Assembly (NCBI GenBank): GCA_964593515.1
Contig: CAZQJH010000091.1
Coordinates: forward strand, 1-6,386
DNA from: JAXJYR01 sp964593515
Lineage (GTDB): Bacteria; Bacillota_I; Bacilli_A; Erysipelotrichales; Erysipelotrichaceae
Direction: 5' to 3'
DNA length: 6,386 nucleotides
The position numbers were made by a program, and so were the translations under genes. Below the pieces are notes generated by a model that was not told where the DNA came from, did no database searches, and worked only from the letters and a program-made list of their open reading frames with translations. Shown here one piece after another: positions 1 to 4,636 of this stretch. Positions within the stretch are counted from its first letter, which is position 1. The number at the start of each line of letters is the position of its first letter.

Positions 1-91
1 CGAATGTAGTACCGACTAGCATTGATAAACATAATACTAATGCTAATGCACTAGAAATCAATGCTTTTTTAGTTGAGTTTTTGTTTGTCAT
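1..91 (-). CDS. Secreted TasA/camelysin-like protein, N-terminal fragment (signal peptide only)
   Basis: Only the first 30 codons are in the window; the gene runs off the left edge. The start ATG (89..91, complement) follows an AGGGAG ribosome binding site by about 8 nt. The fragment begins MTNKNSTKKALISS, continues with a hydrophobic stretch ALALVLCLSML and ends VGTTF. The next base is G, compatible with an Ala codon. This is the layout of SipW-processed signal peptides (a K-rich N-region, a hydrophobic core, then T-T-F-A or T-W-A at the cleavage site, as in TasA and camelysin). It lies 59 nt downstream of the signal peptidase gene on the same strand, so it is probably the peptidase's substrate and perhaps the major fibre subunit. 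The mature domain is not visible, so family membership rests on the signal peptide and context alone. Confidence 0.75.
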   Translation of the reverse strand, partial: MTNKNSTKKALISSALALVLCLSMLVGTTF

Positions 92-150
92 ATCGTTTTC
101 TCCCTTCTATCAAATTCATGACATTTCTATATAAAACATATTTCTATGTC

Positions 151-831
151 TTATCCCTGATTAGATGATGCTTGTTTTTCTTCCATTTCTTTTTTCATAG
201 CTAATAATTCTTGCATCATTCTTTGGTTTTCAGCTCTTTCTTCTTCGATCTTATCACGTTGAGCTTGTAATTCAGCTTGTTGTTCAGCCTTATATTGTTT
301 GAATAAGTTAATACAACGAACACCTTCAATAACAATTAAAACAAGAAATGGGATTAAAATACATACAATGTATCCCGGTGTTGTTTTTAAGAATTGGAAG
401 AACTTACCAATTCCTGGAAGGTTATTTTGATATTCTCCAATAACATATTCTGAAGTAACTAATGTTTCATCGTTGGTATCAGTTGATATACCATAGGTAA
501 TAAATCCTAAGTTACCTTGATCATCAGTTTTAACTTCTCTAATCTTATGGGTAATTGTTTCCCCAAAGCTTTCTGTATTTTGTGATGTATAAGCAATGAT
601 ATCACCAGCTTGTAAAGTAGTTGGATCAACCTCTTTTACTAAAACTAAATCACCTGCATCAAATTCACCTTTCATTGAATCCGATAAAACAATAAATGCT
701 TTGTATCCAAAAATATCTCGATCAACACGATCAAATGTTGATACTGATACAATGGTAAATATCATCATTGATACTGCTAATACTACAAATACTAGCGTAA
801 TTGCTTTTTTTATAATCTCGATTACTTTCAT
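151..831 (-). CDS. sipW: Signal peptidase I, SipW / ER-type (S26B), with a coiled-coil cytoplasmic tail
   Basis: This is a membrane-bound serine protease that removes signal peptides from exported proteins; SipW enzymes are dedicated to TasA/camelysin-type matrix proteins. Numbering from a TTG one codon upstream, it has a first membrane helix (about 11-33), the catalytic serine in SDSM (S53), the GDII motif (77-80), and His96 in THKI where bacterial-type enzymes carry Lys. That His marks the archaeal/ER-type S26B branch. YGISTDTND (114-122) matches the region that holds the conserved acidic residue. A second helix (about 154-171) follows. Residues 178-222 form a long charged, Q/E/K-rich segment predicted to be a cytoplasmic coiled coil. 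I chose the ATG at 829..831 (226 aa) over the TTG at 832..834 because it sits better behind the AAGGGGGAG ribosome binding site. It lies 27 nt after the TasA-like gene and upstream of a second likely substrate, so it shares their operon. Confidence 0.9.
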   Translation of the reverse strand: MKVIEIIKKAITLVFVVLAVSMMIFTIVSVSTFDRVDRDIFGYKAFIVLSDSMKGEFDAGDLVLVKEVDPTTLQAGDIIAYTSQNTESFGETITHKIREVKTDDQGNLGFITYGISTDTNDETLVTSEYVIGEYQNNLPGIGKFFQFLKTTPGYIVCILIPFLVLIVIEGVRCINLFKQYKAEQQAELQAQRDKIEEERAENQRMMQELLAMKKEMEEKQASSNQG

Positions 832-858
832 CAAACTCCCCCTTCTTTTTATATATCC

Positions 859-1404
859 CTAATCAAATAAACGATTTGGATTATTTTTGGTTTGTGTTGC
901 ATCTACACCAATAGTAAATGATAAATCTAATCCTTGACCATCATTACCTTTTTCCTTTGGATAATAGAAGGTAATCTTTAAATTACGTTTTTCTTTAATT
1001 TGTAACATATCATCAGCAGCTACTACTTCATCTTTAGTTAAATCTTTAGCTACTCCTTGATATAATATTTTATCCCCGTCTAAAATCTTAATTACTAATA
1101 CATCAGCTAAACCACCCCTTACATCATCAAGATATAATTTGTAGTAAACTGAACATGTACTATCATTTTTAATGAAAAATTCTTTTTCAACTAACATTCC
1201 TGGTTCAAACAAGAATTCATTTTCATGAATAACCGCTTCCCCATCATTTAAGTTTATTTCAACACTTCCTGTATGGAATAAACTATTTTCTACGGTTAAG
1301 TTGGCCCATACTAAAGCAAAAGTAGTAACACATAAGCAACATGCTAAGATAACAATTACCATAATGCTTCCTGTTAGTTTCTTTTCGATATTTAACTTAG
1401 CCAT
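859..1404 (-). CDS. TasA/camelysin-like secreted matrix protein
   Basis: This is a probable SipW-processed extracellular protein of the TasA/CalY (camelysin) family, whose members build fibres on the cell surface or in the biofilm matrix. The 181-aa product has a positively charged N-region (MAKLNIEKK), a hydrophobic core (about 11-28) and TTFA (27-30), a likely cleavage site. The mature start, LVWANLTVENSLFHTGSVEI, matches the family layout. Further family-like features are FEPGM (66-70), FFIKNDST (76-83), YYKLYLDDV (87-95), GGLAD and ILDGDKILYQG, and a C-terminal FTIGVDATQTKNNP, a typical ending for this family. The ATG at 1402..1404 is preferred because GAGGAGG (1414..1420) sits 9 nt upstream; the ATG at 1411..1413 directly abuts that site and is too close. 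The start overlaps the end of the upstream gene by 8 nt (ATGGCTAA), which suggests translational coupling. It has no C-terminal anchor, so it probably assembles with its neighbours. Confidence 0.85.
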   Translation of the reverse strand: MAKLNIEKKLTGSIMVIVILACCLCVTTFALVWANLTVENSLFHTGSVEINLNDGEAVIHENEFLFEPGMLVEKEFFIKNDSTCSVYYKLYLDDVRGGLADVLVIKILDGDKILYQGVAKDLTKDEVVAADDMLQIKEKRNLKITFYYPKEKGNDGQGLDLSFTIGVDATQTKNNPNRLFD

Positions 1405-2215
1405 GATATGCATCCTCCTCTTTTTTATTCTTAATTAATAAAATAAGACAAAGGATTCCTGATATAGCGGCAATAGCAACCCATGCTTGTATATTCGAAC
1501 TATCTCCTGTTTTAATATTTTCGTCCAAGTTTTCTTTACCTTCAATCCACCATTTAAAATCAGCTATTAAATCAAGATTTTGATATTCATTACCAACTGA
1601 AGTATCTAAATAAGCACTTAATTCATAATATAATTCTTCATTCGTACTTTCTTTAGAACTCAATTTATGAACTACACTTTCATCCATATCCTTCATGAGT
1701 CCATCATATAGAACTTCATTATTGGTTAATAAAGTAACTTTAAATTTTAAAACTTCAGCTAGTTTTTCATATCCATCACGAACATCAGCTTTAAAATGAA
1801 CTTCAACTTCATCATGATAAGTAACATTTATTCCATAATATTTAGTTTCAATATCACCAGGGAACATATTAGTTACTTTAAATGGTTCATTATCGTCATC
1901 ATTATGACGATAAAAATTCATCAAAATAGCTTTTTTGGTATTTGTATTACTTACAGTTTGTCCTTCATTACTTGTATTAGTAGAAGTATTAACCTTACTT
2001 TCTTCATCGTTATTACTAGTTTGATTTGAGGTATCAATTACTTCCTCTTGATCATCTTCTTTATCAGGAGTAATTAAATTATCATCAATTTCAACCGTAA
2101 CTTTTTCATTTAACTTTATTTGGTTATATATGTAAGTTGTTGCTAAACCAGCTAAACTTAATCCTAGAAGGACTGCTAATACGATAATGATTATTTTATT
2201 TTGCTTTTTATTCAT
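1397..2215 (-). CDS. Membrane- or wall-anchored protein with camelysin-like ectodomain and KTGD sorting-like C-terminus
   Basis: This 272-aa surface protein has an N-terminal hydrophobic segment (about 7-29, signal or anchor), an acidic then S/T/N-rich low-complexity linker (about 42-94), and a folded domain (about 95-226). The domain contains FKVTNMFPGDIETKYYGINV and LAEVLKFKVTLLTNNEVLYDG, which parallel the PGD...K, 'La..L.v.v' and 'lydG' pattern of TasA/camelysin-like domains. The C-terminus has NIKTGDSSN (233-241), a membrane helix (about 245-262) and a positive tail (KNKKEE). KTGD followed by a helix and basic tail resembles the relaxed LPXTG-like anchors common in gut Firmicutes, but the L and P are missing, so sortase anchoring is uncertain. 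AAAGGAGG sits 8 nt before the ATG. It follows tetR by 21 nt and overlaps the TasA-like gene. A role anchoring the fibre to the cell, analogous to TapA, is inferred from context only. Confidence 0.75.
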   Translation of the reverse strand: MNKKQNKIIIIVLAVLLGLSLAGLATTYIYNQIKLNEKVTVEIDDNLITPDKEDDQEEVIDTSNQTSNNDEESKVNTSTNTSNEGQTVSNTNTKKAILMNFYRHNDDDNEPFKVTNMFPGDIETKYYGINVTYHDEVEVHFKADVRDGYEKLAEVLKFKVTLLTNNEVLYDGLMKDMDESVVHKLSSKESTNEELYYELSAYLDTSVGNEYQNLDLIADFKWWIEGKENLDENIKTGDSSNIQAWVAIAAISGILCLILLIKNKKEEDAYHG

Positions 2216-2236
2216 TATCGATACCTCCTTTAATTC

Positions 2237-2785
2237 TTATTCTATTTTTAAATGTTTTTTTAATAAATCAAATTGGGGAATAATATAATCCGCATCGCCA
2301 AAAATCATATAATTTGTTGCAGCTGTAATTCCCATATAAATATATGGAGCTACATAATCAAAATCTTTATTAAACCGTTTAGCAAACTCCTTAGCATATT
2401 CACGATAATTAATTGTCATCTGATCTAAAACTGGTTTTAAACGCAAACGGTATTTTTCAATCGTGAATGTTTGACCTAAGAATTTCATTTTTGGTGCCAT
2501 GAAATCACATTTTACGCGTAAGCGTTTAGTTACCTTGTCTAAATCATGTAAATCTTCATGTAAAGGAATTAATTCGGCTTCCAATTGTTTTGCAGCTTCA
2601 CCAGCACAAGCAACTACTAAATCATCTTTAGTTTTGAAATAATAATAAATCCCAGCATTTTGTAAATTTAATGCTGAACTTAAATCTCGTGAAGTAGTAT
2701 TTACTAATCCTTTTTTGGTAAAAACATCTAAACAAGTTAATACAACTTGCCTTCTTCTATCTTCAGTATTATTGATTGGTTCCAT
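2237..2785 (-). CDS. TetR-family transcriptional regulator
   Basis: This is a 182-aa DNA-binding repressor-type protein of the usual TetR length. The N-terminal domain (about 8-56) is a typical TetR helix-turn-helix: RRQVVLTCLDVFTKKGLVNTT, then RDLSSALNLQNAGIYYYFKTKDDL, with the recognition helix around 39-50 and the family signature 'iYyyFktKddL'. The rest is helical and variable, as expected for the ligand-binding and dimer domain; the ligand cannot be read from the sequence. I chose the ATG at 2783..2785 because GGGGA sits 7 nt upstream and the protein then begins just before the HTH. A longer in-frame reading from a TTG at 2885..2887 runs through a strong palindrome (2813..2844) and is probably not translated. 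It is the first gene of the surface-protein operon, so it likely controls its own operon, including the tasA-like and sipW genes, through that palindrome. Confidence 0.9.
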   Translation of the reverse strand: MEPINNTEDRRRQVVLTCLDVFTKKGLVNTTSRDLSSALNLQNAGIYYYFKTKDDLVVACAGEAAKQLEAELIPLHEDLHDLDKVTKRLRVKCDFMAPKMKFLGQTFTIEKYRLRLKPVLDQMTINYREYAKEFAKRFNKDFDYVAPYIYMGITAATNYMIFGDADYIIPQFDLLKKHLKIE

Positions 2786-2812
2786 AATGTCATCCCCATT
2801 CTTATCTTTACT

Positions 2813-2844
2813 TCTTAAAATCAAGCGCTTGCTTGATTTTAAGA
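2813..2844. promoter_or_regulatory. Palindromic operator candidate upstream of tetR
   Basis: There are two perfect 14-bp arms, TCTTAAAATCAAGC (2813..2826) and its reverse complement (2831..2844), separated by GCTT. Nested inside in another register is the exact 10-bp palindrome CAAGCGCTTG (2822..2831). CAAG-N2-CTTG is a known type of TetR-family operator; KstR2 sites are an example. The site lies 28 nt upstream of the tetR start, ideal for autorepression of the operon. A weak local promoter on the minus strand (TTAAAA at 2864..2869, 17-bp spacer, TATCTT at 2841..2846) would place its -10 on the edge of the palindrome. As RNA the arms would also form a strong leader hairpin, but no T-run follows, so a terminator is unlikely. 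Confidence 0.7.
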
Positions 2845-2923
2845 TAAATTTTTTTAAGCATCTTTTTAACCCATATATAGATTTCAATGCTTAAACGTCT
2901 GTAAATAATCTGAAATACTGTTT

Positions 2924-2950
2924 AAATAAGAATCGATAACTATCTTATTT
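2924..2950. repeat. Inverted repeat between R1 and tetR
   Basis: Perfect 8-bp arms AAATAAGA (2924..2931) and TCTTATTT (2943..2950) are separated by 11 nt that include ATCGAT. It lies immediately outside R1, in the leader of any transcript running from the recombinase element into tetR. No T-run follows in either direction, so it is not an obvious terminator. It could be a protein-binding site or a leader hairpin, or chance in AT-rich DNA. Confidence 0.35.
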
Positions 2951-2954
2951 GATT

Positions 2955-2975
2955 CGCAGAGTTCTGTACTCCACG
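2955..2975 (-). repeat. Recombination-site-like repeat R1 (upstream copy, inverted)
   Basis: On the minus strand it reads CGTGGAGT, centre ACAGA, then ACTCTGCG. It is the same 21-bp unit as R2 and R3 downstream of the recombinase, with all 13 central bases (GAGT-ACAGA-ACTC) identical, but in opposite orientation. The flanks extend the symmetry to 27 bp (2952..2978). In RNA read leftward the two mismatched positions become G-U pairs, giving an 11-bp stem with a 5-nt loop. Confidence 0.8.
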
Positions 2976-2992
2976 AATTTATTTATATCTTA

Positions 2993-3021
2993 GTTATAAT
3001 CCTTTTTTAATTAAAATACAA
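2993..3021 (-). promoter_or_regulatory. Outward promoter P1 just inside R1, facing tetR
   Basis: On the minus strand, TTGTAT (complement of 3016..3021), a 17-bp spacer and TATAAC (complement of 2993..2998) form a reasonable sigma-A type promoter. The predicted start is near 2986, so the transcript would begin with R1 and run leftward into tetR and the surface operon. The -10 ends 17 bp before R1. A near twin (P2) sits at the other end of the segment at almost the same distance from R3. Confidence 0.55.
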
Positions 3022-3029
3022 GACTTTTT

Positions 3030-3110
3030 TGTAACTTTTTTAACAATAAATTGTTACATTTTTCAAAAAACCCAATGTTAACGTTTTAATTTTTGTAATA
3101 TTTGTTACAA
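3030..3110. repeat. Cluster of small GTTACA/TGTAAC palindromes upstream of the recombinase
   Basis: This AT-rich stretch has no gene but holds several short symmetric elements: TAACAAT/ATTGTTA with a 2-bp gap (3041..3056), TGTAAC and GTTACA framing it (3030..3035, 3053..3058), GTTAAC (3077..3082), and TTGTAA/TTACAA with a 6-bp gap (3093..3110). TTGTTACA occurs twice. They may bind a regulator or a recombination accessory factor. The low base complexity makes chance symmetry possible. Confidence 0.35.
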
Positions 3111-3123
3111 TTTAGCCTTTTAA

Positions 3124-3140
3124 CCGTCAAAAAAGCCGTC
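3124..3140 (+). repeat. Paired CCGTC motifs, left (arm-type site candidates)
   Basis: CCGTC occurs at 3124..3128 and 3136..3140, 12 bp apart, in the context A-R-CCGTC-W-A. The same pair recurs on the same strand right after the recombinase gene. CCGTC is conspicuous in such AT-rich DNA. The recombinase has an N-terminal domain of the kind that binds arm-type repeats in Tn916-like integrases, so these are likely arm sites. They lie just upstream of the presumed recombinase promoter and may also give autoregulation. Confidence 0.55.
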
Positions 3141-3145
3141 TAACT

Positions 3146-3173
3146 TTGCTTGTATTTTTATTTAAAATATATT
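3146..3173 (+). promoter_or_regulatory. Possible recombinase promoter
   Basis: TTGCTT (3146..3151), a 16-bp spacer and TATATT (3168..3173) would start transcription near 3180, just ahead of the AAGGAGG site at 3184..3190. The match is moderate. Being inside the segment, it would stay with the recombinase gene in either orientation. Confidence 0.4.
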
Positions 3174-3196
3174 TACACCTAAAAAGGAGGAGTATC

Positions 3197-4315
3197 ATGA
3201 GTAAAAAAGGTGAAAACATTTATAAACGAAAAGATGGTCGATGGGAAGCTAGGTATATTAAAGATCGTGATTTAAATGGTAAAGCAAAATATGGTTATTG
3301 TTACGCTAAAACATATCATGAAGTAAAAGAAAAAGTAAACCATATCAAAGTTAATTTAATTAAAGACGGAGTTTATGAATCCAAGAAACAAAATAAACTA
3401 TTATCTCATTATTGTGATCAATGGTTGTTATTAAAACGAAGTACCATTAAACAATCTACTTATGTAAAATACGCTTTAGTTATCGAAAAATGGATTAAAC
3501 CATCTTTAGGCAACATAGTTATTAGTAAGATTAATTCTATTGTGATTGAACAGTTTTCTTATGATTTAATCCATAAATATAATCTATCTATAAAAACCGT
3601 AAAAGATATTTTATCCCTTTTACATTCCATCATTAAATATTGCACTAAATTTGTTCCTAAATTAAAACAAATTGATATTATTTATCCTAAAGCTGAATAT
3701 AAAGTGATGCGTGTTTTAACTAGAAGTGAACAAAAAATCTTAATTGATTATTTGTTAACGGATTTGAATCCTTGTAAATTTGGTGTCCTATTCACTTTAT
3801 ATACCGGTTTAAGAATAGGTGAAATATGTGCTTTACAATGGAAAAATATCAATCTTGATGATGGTTTAGTTTTTATTAATGCAACTATGTTACGTATTCA
3901 GGATTTTGAATCTAATTCCCATACTAAAACAAAAATAATTATTACTGATCCTAAGTCATTTTCATCATCTAGAGTTATTCCTTTATCTGATTATATATTA
4001 AACTTATGTAATCAATTTAAGGCGGATAATGAAGCATATGTATTAACTGGAACAAATAAATATTTAGAACCGCGAACCTTACAAAATAAATTTTCGAAGT
4101 ATTGTAAAGAATGTAACCTAGAAGGAGTTCACTTCCATACCTTACGTCATACATTTGCTACACGATGTATTGAAGTTGATTTTGAAATTAAATCCTTATC
4201 AGAGATATTAGGTCATGCCAATACCCAAATAACTTTACAACGTTATGTACATTCATCTTTAGATTTAAAAAGGGATAATATCAGAAAACTTAATAAGCTA
4301 GATTCACAATTATAA
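3197..4315 (+). CDS. Tyrosine recombinase / integrase (probable DNA invertase)
   Basis: This 372-aa site-specific recombinase cuts and rejoins DNA through a covalent tyrosine intermediate. An N-terminal segment (about 6-50; NIYKRKDGRWEARY, then YGYCYAKTYHEV) matches the arm-binding AP2-like domain of Tn916/phage-type integrases. The core-binding SAM-like domain is about 65-160 and the catalytic domain about 170-365. The active-site set is complete: R206 (YTGLRIGE), likely K253 (DPKSFSSSR), H314 and R317 (HTLRH), H340 (ILGH) and nucleophile Y350 (RYVH). I chose the ATG at 3197 because AAGGAGG lies 6 nt upstream; an in-frame TTG at 3146 has no such site. The gene sits between inverted copies of a 21-bp palindrome and between paired CCGTC motifs. 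With no excisionase or cargo genes nearby, inverting its own segment is more likely than element excision. Confidence 0.92.
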   Translation: MSKKGENIYKRKDGRWEARYIKDRDLNGKAKYGYCYAKTYHEVKEKVNHIKVNLIKDGVYESKKQNKLLSHYCDQWLLLKRSTIKQSTYVKYALVIEKWIKPSLGNIVISKINSIVIEQFSYDLIHKYNLSIKTVKDILSLLHSIIKYCTKFVPKLKQIDIIYPKAEYKVMRVLTRSEQKILIDYLLTDLNPCKFGVLFTLYTGLRIGEICALQWKNINLDDGLVFINATMLRIQDFESNSHTKTKIIITDPKSFSSSRVIPLSDYILNLCNQFKADNEAYVLTGTNKYLEPRTLQNKFSKYCKECNLEGVHFHTLRHTFATRCIEVDFEIKSLSEILGHANTQITLQRYVHSSLDLKRDNIRKLNKLDSQL

Positions 4316-4316
4316 G

Positions 4317-4334
4317 CCGTCAATATAAACCGTC
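4317..4334 (+). repeat. Paired CCGTC motifs, right (arm-type site candidates)
   Basis: CCGTC occurs at 4317..4321 and 4330..4334, 13 bp apart, in the same orientation and A-R-CCGTC-W-A context as the pair upstream of the gene. The first copy starts one base after the recombinase stop codon. The distance from this pair to R3 (about 155 bp) is close to that from the left pair to R1 (about 167 bp), which favours R1 and R3 as the matched ends. Confidence 0.55.
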
Positions 4335-4381
4335 ATATAACGATAATATATACTTAAATTCCCGCATTAACATCCAAAAAA

Positions 4382-4402
4382 CACAGAGTACAGAACTCTA
4401 TG
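4382..4402 (+). repeat. Recombination-site-like repeat R2
   Basis: It reads CACAGAGT, centre ACAGA, then ACTCTATG. It differs from R3 at one base in 21 and has the same orientation, opposite to R1. An A6 run precedes it, so on the minus strand it reads as a hairpin followed by T6 and might also stop antisense transcription. Confidence 0.8.
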
Positions 4403-4425
4403 AAAGAACATCATAAACAAAACGC

Positions 4426-4454
4426 TTGTAATATTTAAATAAATAGTATATAAC
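4426..4454 (+). promoter_or_regulatory. Outward promoter P2 between R2 and R3
   Basis: TTGTAA (4426..4431), a 17-bp spacer and TATAAC (4449..4454) read rightward through R3. The -10 ends 16 bp before R3, mirroring P1 (same spacer, same -10, -35 differing by one base, 17 bp to R1). In the orientation shown its transcript would meet the terminator at 4492..4516 at once. After R1 x R3 inversion it would face tetR instead. Confidence 0.55.
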
Positions 4455-4470
4455 TATATTATAAAAAAAA

Positions 4471-4491
4471 CACAGAGTACAGAACTCTGTG
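4471..4491 (+). repeat. Recombination-site-like repeat R3 (perfect palindrome arms)
   Basis: Perfect 8-bp arms CACAGAGT and ACTCTGTG flank the centre ACAGA. It is the most symmetric of the three copies, 89 bp downstream of R2 in the same orientation and inverted relative to R1. An A8 run precedes it, so the minus-strand reading is a hairpin plus T8, compatible with an additional terminator role. Confidence 0.8.
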
Positions 4492-4516
4492 AAAAGCCAG
4501 GTTTTACCTGGTTTTT
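4492..4516 (+). terminator. Rho-independent terminator just outside R3
   Basis: CCAGGT (4497..4502), loop TTT and ACCTGG (4506..4511) form the core stem, extended by a G-T pair and A-T pairs, and are followed by TTTTTATTTT. It would end transcripts of the recombinase and of P2, and shield the Nudix gene from either. Confidence 0.85.
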
Positions 4517-4609
4517 ATTTTATATCCTAATATAATCACTAACTATATTCAAACACCCTTTATAATTCAATTATATAACTAAATCAATCATTTTATAATT
4601 GTATTTTTT

Positions 4610-4618
4610 TGTTATAAT
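4610..4618 (+). promoter_or_regulatory. Extended -10 promoter of the Nudix gene
   Basis: TGTTATAAT combines a consensus -10 (4613..4618) with the TG extension. No good -35 lies 16-18 bp upstream, as is usual for extended -10 promoters. The predicted start (about 4624-4626) almost coincides with the AGGAGG site at 4625..4630, so the leader is very short. The stretch 4517..4609 shows nothing else recognisable. Confidence 0.65.
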
Positions 4619-4636
4619 ACTTGTAGGAGGTTTTTT

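Larger units (their letters stand above)
2955..4491. mobile_element. Predicted self-encoded invertible element (tyrosine recombinase, inverted repeats, outward promoters)
   Basis: This 1,537-bp segment is bounded by R1 (inverted) and R3, with R2 89 bp before R3. It contains one tyrosine recombinase gene, paired CCGTC motifs on both sides of the gene, and an outward-facing promoter-like sequence just inside each end. Inversely oriented copies of a short palindromic site with a fixed asymmetric 5-bp centre are what a tyrosine recombinase needs to invert DNA. R1 x R3 exchange would swap which end promoter faces tetR. R1 x R2 exchange would bring a promoterless end to tetR. R2 x R3 exchange would delete the right-hand promoter. 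The layout is seen directly; the inversion is inferred. There are no conjugation, phage or excisionase genes, so it is not a complete integrative element. Confidence 0.65.

Noticed and set aside
92..150. Terminator between sipW and the last secreted-protein gene
   Set aside because: Only 5-bp arms (GACAT/ATGTC) around AT-rich direct repeats of ATTTCTAT and no T-run; more likely a plain operon gap.
596..862. Plus-strand open frame of 88 codons
   Set aside because: It lies antisense to sipW, has no ribosome binding site, and the sipW frame has clear catalytic motifs.
1500..1520. Canonical LPXTG sorting signal in the 272-aa protein
   Set aside because: The motif is NIKTGD, without L and P; it is described as sorting-like only.
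1796..2029. Plus-strand open frame of 77 codons
   Set aside because: Antisense to the anchored surface protein, within its low-complexity linker and domain; no ribosome binding site.
2786..2887. N-terminal extension of the TetR protein from a TTG at 2887
   Set aside because: It would encode an atypical basic extension through the operator palindrome; the ATG at 2785 has a ribosome binding site and gives normal TetR length.
2955..4491. attL/attR ends of an integrated mobile element
   Set aside because: Attachment sites of an integrated element should be direct repeats; R1 is inverted relative to R2 and R3, and no conjugation, phage or excisionase gene is present. A decayed element cannot be fully excluded.
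4382..4491. R2 and R3 as plain minus-strand intrinsic terminators
   Set aside because: Both are followed by T-runs on that strand, so they may terminate, but identity extends through the loop and a third inverted copy (R1) lacks a T-run; termination alone does not explain this.
2955..4491. CRISPR-like repeats
   Set aside because: Only three copies, mixed orientation, irregular spacing, and a gene between them.
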